NCBI GenBank assembly: GCA_018701215.1
Contig: JABIWH010000032.1
Coordinates: 1 to 64,000 of the forward strand
Direction: 5' to 3'
Source: Rhodospirillaceae bacterium
GTDB lineage: Bacteria > Pseudomonadota > Alphaproteobacteria > GCA-2731375
DNA length: 64,000 nt
Every line of letters begins with the position of its first letter. The first letter of the stretch is position 1. Positions 52,970 to 62,310 of the stretch are shown one piece after another. The notes under the pieces were generated by a model. That model made no database searches. It was not told the origin of the DNA and saw nothing but the letters and a program-made list of their open reading frames with translations. A program made the position numbers and the translations under genes.

Positions 52970-54279
52970 TAGCGCAATTCCACGACCGCCGAGCGCCGCA
53001 AATCCCGCAGATAACGCTGCGCCAGCATGGCCAAACGCTGCTGCGTTAGATTCTTGGTAATACTCTCCCGACTTGGACCTTGGCCTTTGATTTTCTCGCG
53101 TTTGCAAACCATCAACAGCATGACCGAACCCTTCTTGCGGATCGGCGGGCTAAAACGGCCAACAGCCAGATCCTTAACGGCGGCGGCAATATTGCCGGGC
53201 AGGTCGGTCAATTTCACGCTGCCCAGATCTCCGGCGCTGGCCAGCTTTAGGTCTTTTGCCGCACTCTCAACATTGCCACAGCCCTTGCTGCTTTCCGCCA
53301 CGGTGCGGGCCAATGTCTCCCGGGCCGCATAGTCCGCTTCTTTCGCATCCTCGGCCACGGACAGTACGATCTGTTTTAGGGCCAACTTCAGGCCGCTCTG
53401 GGCCGCCGCCGCGATCTTCCTGCGCTCGTGCAACTGGATCAGGTAATAACCGCCCGCCGCCTCGATAGGATCGGAAATATCGTCGAGCTGTAATTTACCA
53501 ATTGCCTGGTCCAAGGCGGTGGCAAGTTGACCAGGCTGCACCCAGCCCACCGCGCCACCCTGGGCCGCCGTGGCACCACGGCTGAACTGCCGGGCCATGG
53601 CGGCAAAGGAAGCGCCTTCACGCAACTGCCGCAACAAACCGATACTGGCGTGGCGTACCTCTTCGACTTGATCCGGTGAATCGACGGGTAAAAATATCTC
53701 TGAAATCCTTTGTTCCCATCGCCCCGCGTTGGCCTGCAACCGCGCCAAGGCCTCATCAACCTCTTCATCGCCGATTTGCACGTTTCGGCCAAGCCGGCGG
53801 CGCACCAGTTTGGACCAGGAAATTTGCGCCCGCAGCTGGACTTCCAAAGCGGGTTTGGGAATTCCGGATTGCTGCATGTAACGGTCCAGGCCGCCCACGG
53901 GCACCTTGTTCTGTTTTTCGATGAAGCGGAAAGCGTGTGCCAGATCCGACTTGCCGACCCGTATGGAATGGCGCTTGGCGGCTTGCAGCTGCAGGCTTTC
54001 ATCGATCAGACCGCGCAGGACCTGTTGGCGAAGACGGCGCCGTGTCTGCGTGCTGTCTTGCAGACGGGACGTCGCAATCACCAAGCGGATGCGCTGTTCC
54101 ACATCGTAGCGGGAGATAACCTCGTCGTTGACGATGGCCGCAATCCGCTGGACGTCCTGGGTCAATGCCGGCGCCGCGAATAGCGCCGTCACCGCGATGA
54201 TCAGAGGAAACACCAATCCGCGCCGACAAGAACCCGGGGAGAACCCGGCAAAATGAAAATTTTTAAAAGGCGGTACCAT
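52969..54279 (-). CDS. surA: periplasmic chaperone SurA (peptidyl-prolyl isomerase)
   Basis: A 436-residue outer-membrane protein chaperone. A signal peptide (about residues 20-40, ending APALTQDVQ) precedes IAAIVNDEVISRYDVEQRI, the SurA N-terminal chaperone core. A central parvulin-type PPIase domain follows (SIGLLRQLREGASFAAMARQFSRGATAAQGGAVGWVQPGQL), then a second weak one and the C-terminal helix. lptD, usually just upstream, is absent here. Confidence 0.92.
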   Translation of the reverse strand: MVPPFKNFHFAGFSPGSCRRGLVFPLIIAVTALFAAPALTQDVQRIAAIVNDEVISRYDVEQRIRLVIATSRLQDSTQTRRRLRQQVLRGLIDESLQLQAAKRHSIRVGKSDLAHAFRFIEKQNKVPVGGLDRYMQQSGIPKPALEVQLRAQISWSKLVRRRLGRNVQIGDEEVDEALARLQANAGRWEQRISEIFLPVDSPDQVEEVRHASIGLLRQLREGASFAAMARQFSRGATAAQGGAVGWVQPGQLATALDQAIGKLQLDDISDPIEAAGGYYLIQLHERRKIAAAAQSGLKLALKQIVLSVAEDAKEADYAARETLARTVAESSKGCGNVESAAKDLKLASAGDLGSVKLTDLPGNIAAAVKDLAVGRFSPPIRKKGSVMLLMVCKREKIKGQGPSRESITKNLTQQRLAMLAQRYLRDLRRSAVVELR

Positions 54280-54409
54280 TCGGCGACTTTCTAATAACCC
54301 GGCAGTGCTCCTACTTCAAAATAGAGGCTCGGCGTCCGCAATTGAAGTACAATAGAGCGTTTTTTGCCGTCATCAGGGCATTTAGTTGCTGTGCCGCCGT
54401 CTTGACGCG

Positions 54410-55699
54410 CTATGGCTGCGCCTTGGGCCGGGTCATGGGAATAATTATCGCAACCAATGCCGCCAGCAGCATGCTTATGGGTCCGAACCAGAACAACAGG
54501 CGCGGCTCTCCCTGATCCAGCAACCAGCCAAAAAACACCGGCGTGGCCGCGCCGCCGATATTGAGGCCGGTGGAGACAAAGCCAAACACCTTGCCCATGG
54601 AGCCTTCCGGCGTCACCGCGCGCACCAGCATGTCCCTGGCCGGCATGATGGCGCCGAAGGTCATGCCGCCCAAGGCCATGGCCGCGATCACCCAACCCGC
54701 CGACAGCAGGACATTGCCGACCGTGAATATCACCACGGCCGTCGCCATGAAGGACAACGCCGCCACCCATTCATGACGCCGCGTACGGTCGGCGATCTGG
54801 CCGCCGACCAGAACACCCAAGGCACTGCCGACCAGAAATGCCGTTAGGGCCATTTGCGCCCCTTCCAGGGAAATATCCTGGATCGAAACGAAGGCCGCGA
54901 CGGCGAATGTGGACAATCCGTTCTGGGATATGGAGAGCAGAATGAAAAACAGGAAACACATGAAGACCGGTAGGGACAATAACAACGCCACACCGCTTTT
55001 TTCCGGCGTCAGGCCCGGTTTTTTCCCAACCTCGTCCTGGCGCACCGGCCTGGCGGCCTTGCTGGAGACGCCGTCCGACAGGGCGCGGCGGTTCATTAAC
55101 AGGGACAGCCAGATCGCCGTACCCAAAATGCCCGTCAACATCAGGCCGGTGCGCCAGCCCCATTGGATCGAGACATAGGCCATGACCATTGGCGCCACGG
55201 CGCCGCCCGCGAAGCCGGCGAATGTGTGCAAGGAAAAGGCGCGCCCGATACGCTGGTTCGATACCGTGGCGGACATAATGGCGTAGTCGGCTGGGTGGTA
55301 AACACTGTTGGCGACGCCGGCAATGGCCGCAAGCATCAGAATAGCCGTATAGCCGGCGAACGCCCCCATGCCGACATAAGTCAATGTCGATACGGCAACG
55401 CCAACGATCAACAAGCGCCGGGCGCCAAACCGATCAACGACAAAACCCATGGGCACATGGGTCAACGCCGAGGTCAGGTTGAAAATCGTCATGATCAAAC
55501 CGAGGGCGGCGTAGCTGACGCCGAATTCGACTTTCATCAACGGCAAGACCGGCGGCAATAAATAAATCAGATAATGGCTGAGAAAGTGCGCCCCGCCGAT
55601 CAAGCCGATAACCCGGCCGTCAGCGCGCGGACCCGCCATCTTGGGCGGCGCCGATTCTCCATTGTCGGCCTTGGCGCCGCTTCGCATGGTGACTGTCAT
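54410..55699 (-). CDS. major facilitator superfamily transporter
   Basis: A 429-residue transporter with 12 predicted helices. The loop 2-3 MFS motif (GFVVDRFGARRLLIVG) is visible, and a central cytoplasmic loop (about 210-240) carries many charged residues. The substrate is unknown; drug/fosmidomycin-resistance-like or nitrate-type members look similar. It is divergent from the receiver-domain gene and not adjacent to a recognisable biosynthetic cluster. Confidence 0.85.
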   Translation of the reverse strand: MTVTMRSGAKADNGESAPPKMAGPRADGRVIGLIGGAHFLSHYLIYLLPPVLPLMKVEFGVSYAALGLIMTIFNLTSALTHVPMGFVVDRFGARRLLIVGVAVSTLTYVGMGAFAGYTAILMLAAIAGVANSVYHPADYAIMSATVSNQRIGRAFSLHTFAGFAGGAVAPMVMAYVSIQWGWRTGLMLTGILGTAIWLSLLMNRRALSDGVSSKAARPVRQDEVGKKPGLTPEKSGVALLLSLPVFMCFLFFILLSISQNGLSTFAVAAFVSIQDISLEGAQMALTAFLVGSALGVLVGGQIADRTRRHEWVAALSFMATAVVIFTVGNVLLSAGWVIAAMALGGMTFGAIMPARDMLVRAVTPEGSMGKVFGFVSTGLNIGGAATPVFFGWLLDQGEPRLLFWFGPISMLLAALVAIIIPMTRPKAQP

Positions 55700-55834
55700 G
55701 GCGTTGTACTAACCGGTTTCCGGGCTCCTGTCACTGGCGGTTTAAATGCCGCGCGCCATGGGATAAGGTTGGGCAAATACCGCCCCTTGGGAAGTCATTG
55801 CTGGATTTCCTTAATTCGTTAATGGAAAGCTCTA

Positions 55835-56347
55835 TTGTCCGAACTATCGAACACATCATCTGATCAAACCTCGGAAGCGCCGTTGCGCGCGGCGCCTCTA
55901 AAGGCGTTGTTGCTGCGGGTCGGCACCAACGAGCGGATCGCCTTGGAAAGCGTTTTGGCGATCAAGACAACACAATCGGCGGAAGCGGCGTTGACCGCCT
56001 TGCACGAATTTCCCGCCGATGTTTTGGTCGCGGACACCAGCACATCGGACTACGAAACCATGGCCTTGCTGCAACGCCTGCGCAGCCCCACCGCCTCGCC
56101 GCGCAAGGGCCTGGCAGTGATATGCCTGTTGGCGGAAAGCAGCCCCGAGCGCATCCGCGGCCTGGTCAAGGCCGGTGTTGATCATGTCATGATCAAACCG
56201 ATTTCGGCCACCGCGTTATCCGACCTGGCGCAGCACTTGGCTGAAAATCCCATGACACAGATTACCGTACCGCAGTATATTGGACCGGACCGTCGCCGCC
56301 TGCCCGATGATGCCTACACTGGGCCGCAACGGCGTGGCAGCGAATAG
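55835..56347 (+). CDS. degenerate CheY-like receiver protein with GPDRR tail
   Basis: A 170-residue protein. Residues about 20-135 form a response-regulator receiver fold: ADVLVADTSTSD (phospho-acceptor-like Asp) and VDHVMIKPISATALSDL (conserved Lys-Pro). The usual acidic pair after strand 1 is missing (LLLRVGTNE) and the Ser/Thr switch is Ala, so normal phosphorylation is doubtful. The tail YIGPDRRRLPDDAYTGPQRRGSE carries two GPxRR motifs found in alphaproteobacterial single-domain regulators. It starts with TTG behind GGAAAG. Confidence 0.7.
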   Translation: MSELSNTSSDQTSEAPLRAAPLKALLLRVGTNERIALESVLAIKTTQSAEAALTALHEFPADVLVADTSTSDYETMALLQRLRSPTASPRKGLAVICLLAESSPERIRGLVKAGVDHVMIKPISATALSDLAQHLAENPMTQITVPQYIGPDRRRLPDDAYTGPQRRGSE

Positions 56348-56379
56348 CGCGCAAAAAAAATACCGAAGCAAAAAGCCCT

Positions 56380-58617
56380 CTAACCGAGCGCGCCCGAGGT
56401 GCGGAGGGCGGCGATTTCTTCGCGTGTGAGCGACAGCAGATCGCGGAGTACCGCATCCGTATCCTCGCCATGCCCCGGCGCGGGGCCGTTCTGCCGTCCA
56501 AAGCTGGCCCGCCACGGCAGGCCCGGCAAGGATCTGCGATCACTATCCTGCCAAAAGCCGCGCGCTTGGAGATGCCCGCTTGCCTTGAGATCGAGCGACG
56601 AGGCAAGTTCCGCCGCCGGAATGCCTGCCGCTAGGAGTGTTTCCGCGGCCAACTTGGCCGAGCGGGCTCGCGTCCAGTCTGTGAGAACTTGGTCGATTTC
56701 CACATCTCGTTCACGCCGGGCTTCGAGACCGAGGTCACGCCAGGGGCCAAGCGCGTCGACCACGGCGCACAAGGAGCGCCAGCAATCATCACCGCGCACC
56801 GCGATCCCGACCCAGGCATCGGCGCCGCCTGAGGGAAAAATGCCGTGCGGCATAAAGGCGTCATCGGCATTGCCCTGAGGCTGGAGCGGGCCCTGAAGCT
56901 GCGCGGCAAGCAAAGGTTCGGCCATGGTCCAGAGCAGGGCCTCCATCATCGAAAAATCAATGCGCATGCCGTTGCCGGTGCGGCGCCGCTGCCAGATCCC
57001 GGCCGCCGCAATGAAGGCGAGCTTCAGGCCGCACATCGGGTCGACCCAGGCCATGCCGACACGGGGCGATGCGTTCGGATGACCGTTCAGGCCCGCGAAA
57101 CCGGCATAGCATTGCAACAAGGTGCCATAGGCGACCGCGCCGGCCTCCGGTCCGCTGCGGCCGTGCCCAGAGGCCGAAATATAGAGAACTTCGGGATTAT
57201 CCCGGGCCAGATCTTCGGGTCCAAGGCCAAGCCGCTCCATGACACCGGTGCCGAAATTTTCGATGACTATATCGACGCTGGCCGCCAGTGCCCTGGCGGT
57301 GGCAACCGCAGCGGGCTGTCGCAGATCGAGGGTGATACCGCGCTTGGCCTGGCCAAGCACCGCATGCAGCCCCATTCCCCGCCCTGGATCGCCGCGCCCT
57401 GGCGCTTCAATCTTGATAACCTCGGCCCCCATCGCCGCCAGATAGCGCGTTGCGGTCGGCCCGGCGATAACCCAGGAAAAATCGAGCACGCGTATACCCG
57501 ATAGAGGCAGCGGCGCGCCAGCACCCGCGGACTTTTTAGCCGCCTTTCTAGCCGCGCCCACGGCCTTTTCGACGCCGGCGGGCGTTTGTTGCTCCCAGGG
57601 GATGGTGCGGAACGGCGACCCCGGCGCCAGCACGCTCTCGCCCCCGATCTCCATTGGCCGGAAGAATTGGCGATGCGCGAGCTGGGCGGAGGCAAACTGT
57701 TCGGCTGGCTCCTGCAAGGGAAAGCTGGGAACGCGCGCCGCCTGGGCGGCATCCGCGATCCACTGTTTGTCGTGCGTCCGGCTCCATTCCGACATCAGGG
57801 CATGCAAGGCGTCCCAATTCTCGATCCGGTCCGGCTTGCCCGTGAAACGCGGTTCCTGGCCCCAATCGGGCGATCCCATGACTTGCAGCCAGGCGGCCCA
57901 CTGATGATTTTCGCGCGGCGAAACCGCCACATAACCGTCCCTGGCCGGCAGGATGGTCACTGTCGCGCCATTGCCGTCGGTCAGGCGCCGGCGTGACCAA
58001 ACCTTGCCCTGCATGCCAACCCGCGTCAGCTCGGTCATCGCCAACGTCGCCAACGCTTCCTGGATCGAGATGTCGATGGTAGCGCCGGTTTGACCTGGCA
58101 ACCGATCCAACAACAGGGCGTGCATGCCGGCTGCCGCCGCCGCCAGCCCACCGATAAAGGCCGATTGCTTCCCAACGGCACGGGTCGGTGGTTCAGACAG
58201 GTCATCAACCTGTCCGGTCAGCATGCGCGCGATACCGCTGGCGCAGAATAAGGTTAGATCGGAGGCCGGACGGTTGGCGTCGGGCCCGCTCTGGCCATAG
58301 GGCGCGATCAATACGATAACCGCCGCTTCATTGAGCTTGCGCAATGCAGTGTCATCGACCCCGCGTGCCGCCAGCTCTTGCGGCGTCCCTTCGACAATCA
58401 GAAGGTCCGCCGCCGCGGCATGCGCCGCCAATGCTGCTGGCGTGCAATCCACCGCCGCGAAGGGCTTGCCAGCATTCAGGAAGACCGCCAGCGCCGTGTC
58501 GTCATCAGCGGCGATACTACTGACCGTGGCGCCGACATCGGCAAAGGCGCGTCCACATGCCGCCGCCGCCAAGCCGGGCCCGATCTGGAGCACCCGCAGA
58601 CCCGCCAAAATTTGCAT
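56380..58617 (-). CDS. class III CoA-transferase, fused two-domain CaiB/BaiF protein
   Basis: The 745-residue protein consists of two CaiB/BaiF domains in tandem. The C-terminal one (from about residue 370, GIRVLDFSWVIAGPTATRYLAAMGAEVIKIEAPGRGDPGR) is canonical, with VIENFGTGVMERLGL and AWVDPMCGLKLAF, where Asp is expected for the acyl-enzyme. The N-terminal domain is more divergent and lacks an obvious catalytic Asp at the equivalent site (RAVGKQSAFIGGLAA). Such proteins transfer CoA between carboxylates; the substrate is unknown. Confidence 0.82.
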   Translation of the reverse strand: MQILAGLRVLQIGPGLAAAACGRAFADVGATVSSIAADDDTALAVFLNAGKPFAAVDCTPAALAAHAAAADLLIVEGTPQELAARGVDDTALRKLNEAAVIVLIAPYGQSGPDANRPASDLTLFCASGIARMLTGQVDDLSEPPTRAVGKQSAFIGGLAAAAAGMHALLLDRLPGQTGATIDISIQEALATLAMTELTRVGMQGKVWSRRRLTDGNGATVTILPARDGYVAVSPRENHQWAAWLQVMGSPDWGQEPRFTGKPDRIENWDALHALMSEWSRTHDKQWIADAAQAARVPSFPLQEPAEQFASAQLAHRQFFRPMEIGGESVLAPGSPFRTIPWEQQTPAGVEKAVGAARKAAKKSAGAGAPLPLSGIRVLDFSWVIAGPTATRYLAAMGAEVIKIEAPGRGDPGRGMGLHAVLGQAKRGITLDLRQPAAVATARALAASVDIVIENFGTGVMERLGLGPEDLARDNPEVLYISASGHGRSGPEAGAVAYGTLLQCYAGFAGLNGHPNASPRVGMAWVDPMCGLKLAFIAAAGIWQRRRTGNGMRIDFSMMEALLWTMAEPLLAAQLQGPLQPQGNADDAFMPHGIFPSGGADAWVGIAVRGDDCWRSLCAVVDALGPWRDLGLEARRERDVEIDQVLTDWTRARSAKLAAETLLAAGIPAAELASSLDLKASGHLQARGFWQDSDRRSLPGLPWRASFGRQNGPAPGHGEDTDAVLRDLLSLTREEIAALRTSGALG

Positions 58618-58846
58618 GCCGCCTCCGTATTCGCGGATGGTTTCAAGCCATCTCTACCCGTGTGGATACCACAGCCAAGGCCTGTTGACGCCGTACAGCG
58701 CTTGGCAAACCGATATCCCCACAATGAAATTCCGATGATGATATAGTTACTGGAATTCGCCCGCGAGACAAACATTTGCCCAAAAACAAACCAGCGCGGC
58801 AAAAACCGGCGCCGGGCAACAGGATACCAAAGGAGGCCGCCACGGG

Positions 58847-60031
58847 TTGGCGTCGATCTTACCGTTGCAGGAAAAAATCTTCGATTTCGTGATCATCGGC
58901 GCCGGCATGGCGGGCGCCTCCGCCGCCTACTTTCTTGCTCAGGACGGCGAAGGAGACGCGGCGGACCGCGTGCTGCTGCTGGAGATGGAGGCGCAACCCG
59001 GTTACCACACCACGGGCCGCTCCGCCGCGCTGTATACGGAAGCTTATGGCAATGCCGCGATCCGCGCCCTGACCTCCGCCGGGCGCACCTTTCTGCTTGC
59101 CCCCCCCGATGGCTTCACCGATACGCCGCTACTGACACCCCGGGGCGTGATGTTCATTGGCCGCGCGGACCAGCAGGCAGCCCTGGATGAGGTTTTCACC
59201 TCTGCTGCCCTGCATGTGGACAGCATACATCATTTGAACGAAGCGGACGTGCGTGAGCGGATACCCGTGGTTCGCCCCGGCTACGCCGCCGCCGGAGTGT
59301 TGGAGGCGGATGCCATGGATATGGATGTGAACGCCCTGCATCAGGGCTTTCTGCGCGGTGCGCGGCGTCATGGTGCTGAATTGCGGACGAATGCGCGGGT
59401 TGACGGCCTAACCCGCCGTGATGGTGCCTGGCGGATCAGCCTGGGGCACGAAGAAATCTCGGCCAAGGTGATAATCAACGCCGCCGGGGCCTGGTGCGAT
59501 AAAATCGCCGCTTTGGCGGGTGCCGAAACCGTTGGCTTGGTGCCGAAACGGCGCACCGCCATCTTGTTCGATGGGCCCACCGATCAGGCCTTCGCCGCCT
59601 GGCCGGCCCTGATAGATGCTGACGAGGAATTCTATGCCCGGCCCGAAAGCGGCGCCCTGATGGGATCGCCGGCGGACGAGACGCCGATGGAACCCTGTGA
59701 TGTGCAGCCCGAAGAACTTGATATCGCCATTGCCGTGGACCGTCTGCAACAAGCTACCAGCCTGGAAATCCCCCGAGTTATCCGCAGCTGGGCGGGTCTG
59801 CGCTCTTTCGTGGAAGATAAAACACCAGTGGTCGGCTTTGATGCAAAGGTAGATGGCTTTTTCTGGCTGGCGGGCCAGGGCGGCTACGGCATTCAGACCG
59901 CACCATCCATGGGGCGGGTCAGCGCCGCCCTGGCCTTGGGCCGCGATGTTCCCGAAGACCTGCAAGCATTCGGCGTTTCAGCGGCTGATCTGTCGCCGGC
60001 GCGGGCCACCCTTCGGAAGGGAAAAGATTGA
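58847..60031 (+). CDS. FAD-dependent oxidoreductase, DAO (glycine/D-amino-acid oxidase) family
   Basis: The 394-residue flavoprotein opens DFVIIGAGMAGASAAYFLAQ (dinucleotide-binding GxGxxG) and includes GRSAALYTEAYGN, VIINAAGAWCDKIAALAG and the C-terminal RSWAGLRSFVEDKTPVVGFD and FWLAGQGGYGIQTAPSMGR motif. This fits the DAO family, which deaminates amines or D-amino acids. A TTG at 58847 behind AGGAGG starts the protein. The M81 peptidase gene follows two bases after, so both are cotranscribed. Confidence 0.85.
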   Translation: MASILPLQEKIFDFVIIGAGMAGASAAYFLAQDGEGDAADRVLLLEMEAQPGYHTTGRSAALYTEAYGNAAIRALTSAGRTFLLAPPDGFTDTPLLTPRGVMFIGRADQQAALDEVFTSAALHVDSIHHLNEADVRERIPVVRPGYAAAGVLEADAMDMDVNALHQGFLRGARRHGAELRTNARVDGLTRRDGAWRISLGHEEISAKVIINAAGAWCDKIAALAGAETVGLVPKRRTAILFDGPTDQAFAAWPALIDADEEFYARPESGALMGSPADETPMEPCDVQPEELDIAIAVDRLQQATSLEIPRVIRSWAGLRSFVEDKTPVVGFDAKVDGFFWLAGQGGYGIQTAPSMGRVSAALALGRDVPEDLQAFGVSAADLSPARATLRKGKD

Positions 60032-60033
60032 GC

Positions 60034-61494
60034 ATGAAAGCCTTCATCGCCTGCCTAGGCACCGAAACCAATACCTTTTCGCCAATCCCCACGGGGTTGC
60101 GGAATTTTCAGGACACCATGCTGTATCATGGCGACGCCACGCGGGCGCCGGCGGATCTGCACACCGCGCCCCTGATCGTCTGGCGCGAATTGGCGGCGGC
60201 TGACGGCGACGAGGTGGTCGAAAGCCTGGCCACCTTCGCCCAGCCCGCCGGTATCACCGTGCGCAAGGTCTATGAAGCCTTGCGGGATGAAATCCTGACG
60301 GACCTAAAGGCGGCCCTGCCCGTTGATCTGGTGCTGTTGAACATGCATGGCGCCATGGTCGCCGACGGCTATGACGATTGCGAAGGCGACCTGCTGGCCC
60401 GCTGCCGGGAGGTCGCCGGCACGGATGCGGTTATCGGCGGCGAGCTGGATCTGCATTGCTCCATTACGCCCGAGATGCGCGCGGCGGCGGATGCCTTGGT
60501 CAGCTACAAGGAATATCCCCATATCGACACCAAGGAACGGGCAGCGGAGCTGTATGCCATCTGCCGCGACGCAAAACTTGGCAAGACAACCCCAGTAATG
60601 GCCGTGCATGATTGCCGCATGGTCAGCACTTGGCGTACCCCGGTGGAGCCCATGAAGACCTTCGTCGCCCGCATGCACGCCCTGGAGGGCCGCGACGGCA
60701 TATTATCGATCTCGTTCGGACACGGCTTTCCCTGGGGTGATGTGCCCTGCGTCACGGCCCGGATGCTGGTTATCGCCGATGGTGACAAGAAAAAGGCAGA
60801 GGACCTGGCACGGCAACTGGGCCAGGAGGTCTGGGCGATGCGCCAGGAAACCGCACCCGTCACCATGCCCTACAAGGAAGCCTTGAGCCGAGCGGCGGCG
60901 GCGGCGGCCGGGCCGGTGGTGGTGGCGGATATCGCGGACAACGCCGGCGGCGGCGCACCATCGGATTCAACATTTTTGCTGCAGGAAATTCTCGACACCG
61001 GCCTGAGCGACAATATCAGCGGTCTGTACTGGGATCCCCTGGCAATCCGCCTGTGCAAGGAGGCCGGCGTCGGGGCCCGGCTGAACCTGCGCATCGGCGG
61101 TAAATGCTGCCGGGAATCCGGCATCCCGGTGGATCTTGATGTTACCGTCAAAGGCATCATTGAAAACGCCACGCAGCCGTTTGGCAGCGTCACCCAGCAG
61201 ATGGGCGATGCGGTCTGGCTGCAGGCGGCGGGCAACGTCAACCTGGTCTTGAACTTCATTCGCGGCCAGACCTTTCACCCCGACGCGTTCAGCCAGTTCG
61301 GCATTGACCTGGCCAGCCTGAAGATCATCATCCCGAAGTCGTCGCAGCACTTTTACGCCGGTTTCGCCCCCATCGCAGCAGAGGTGATCTACGCCACCTC
61401 TCCCGGCACCCTGAACATGGATTTCGCCAACCTGCCGTTCACGAAACTGGCCACCCCGTTCTGGCCGAACGTGGAAGACCCGTTCAAGAGCTAA
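60034..61494 (+). CDS. M81 family metallopeptidase (MlrC-like)
   Basis: A 486-residue protein similar to MlrC, a metallopeptidase that degrades linearised microcystin in sphingomonads. Features: KAFIACLGTETNTFSPIPTG at the N terminus, NMHGAMVADGYDDCEGDLL, GGELDLHCSITPEM and YKEYPHIDTKERA (candidate zinc-binding Asp, His and His). The C-terminal MlrC domain has FGHGFPWGDVPCVTA and ADIADNAGGGAPSDSTF. The true substrate here need not be a cyanotoxin. Confidence 0.83.
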   Translation: MKAFIACLGTETNTFSPIPTGLRNFQDTMLYHGDATRAPADLHTAPLIVWRELAAADGDEVVESLATFAQPAGITVRKVYEALRDEILTDLKAALPVDLVLLNMHGAMVADGYDDCEGDLLARCREVAGTDAVIGGELDLHCSITPEMRAAADALVSYKEYPHIDTKERAAELYAICRDAKLGKTTPVMAVHDCRMVSTWRTPVEPMKTFVARMHALEGRDGILSISFGHGFPWGDVPCVTARMLVIADGDKKKAEDLARQLGQEVWAMRQETAPVTMPYKEALSRAAAAAAGPVVVADIADNAGGGAPSDSTFLLQEILDTGLSDNISGLYWDPLAIRLCKEAGVGARLNLRIGGKCCRESGIPVDLDVTVKGIIENATQPFGSVTQQMGDAVWLQAAGNVNLVLNFIRGQTFHPDAFSQFGIDLASLKIIIPKSSQHFYAGFAPIAAEVIYATSPGTLNMDFANLPFTKLATPFWPNVEDPFKS

Positions 61495-62288
61495 ACCGTC
61501 TCCAACACCTTGCGCATGCCCTCACCAATACGGGCCAGGCCGGCTTGCAGGATGAAGCGGTCCCAACCGATGCAGAAATGGCGGACGCCCAGGTCTATGT
61601 AGCGTTTCGCCTGCTCCGGTTCGGCGATTTCAATGCGCGGCGCGACGCCGAATTCAATGGATTTCTTGATCACCTGTTCCTCGAACGGCCGGATGCCGTC
61701 GGTGTGCATCAGGCTGGGCTCGCCGCGGGAAAAGCCGAAATCCGCCGGGCCCCACTGGGTCATGGCAACGCCCTTGGCCTTGGCCATTTCCAGGATCGCA
61801 TCGATATTGTCCAGGGCGACATTTTTTTCGATCATGATCGTGAATACGGTGGCGTTCAGATTATCGAGGTAGTTGTCGGGCTGATACCCGGTCAGGGCCG
61901 GGCGGCGCAGTTTCACGCCCATATTGCCGCCTTTGCTGGGCATGTCGGCGGCAATGATACGGTGGCACTCGACGACGTCCTCCGCCGTGCGGATATCCGT
62001 GAACAGCACCGCCTTGAAACCGGCGCCAAGGGCGGCCTGGGTCCAAAAGCCCTGGCTCTCCTGATCAGGTTTCAACATTAGCGGCAGGTTGGCGCATTGG
62101 CCGGCACGGGCCAGATGATAGAGCGTCTGCATATCAAAGGCGGAATATTCGGCGCAGTATTCGCCGTAATCAAACAACCCCGTGTCACCGATGATTTCAG
62201 GGATATCCGGATCGGATGAGAGAAAGTGCGTTCCTAGGGTCGCGGCGCCATCGTCCAGTTTTTGCCGCAAGCTGTTGGCCATGATCAT
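61491..62288 (-). CDS. HpcH/HpaI-type aldolase/citrate lyase family protein
   Basis: A 265-residue TIM barrel with DIPEIIGDTGLFDYGEYCAEY, LMLKPDQESQGFWTQAALGAGFKAVLFTDIRTAEDV and IMIEKNVALDNIDAIL (metal-binding Glu of the family). It would cleave or form a 2-oxo-acid and aldehyde C-C bond. The start ATG at 62288 lies behind AAGGAG. It converges with the M81 gene, overlapping by four bases, and is downstream of the Gfo/Idh gene. Confidence 0.8.
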   Translation of the reverse strand: MIMANSLRQKLDDGAATLGTHFLSSDPDIPEIIGDTGLFDYGEYCAEYSAFDMQTLYHLARAGQCANLPLMLKPDQESQGFWTQAALGAGFKAVLFTDIRTAEDVVECHRIIAADMPSKGGNMGVKLRRPALTGYQPDNYLDNLNATVFTIMIEKNVALDNIDAILEMAKAKGVAMTQWGPADFGFSRGEPSLMHTDGIRPFEEQVIKKSIEFGVAPRIEIAEPEQAKRYIDLGVRHFCIGWDRFILQAGLARIGEGMRKVLETV

Positions 62289-62310
62289 GCTGGGTACTCC
62301 TTCGTAAAAT

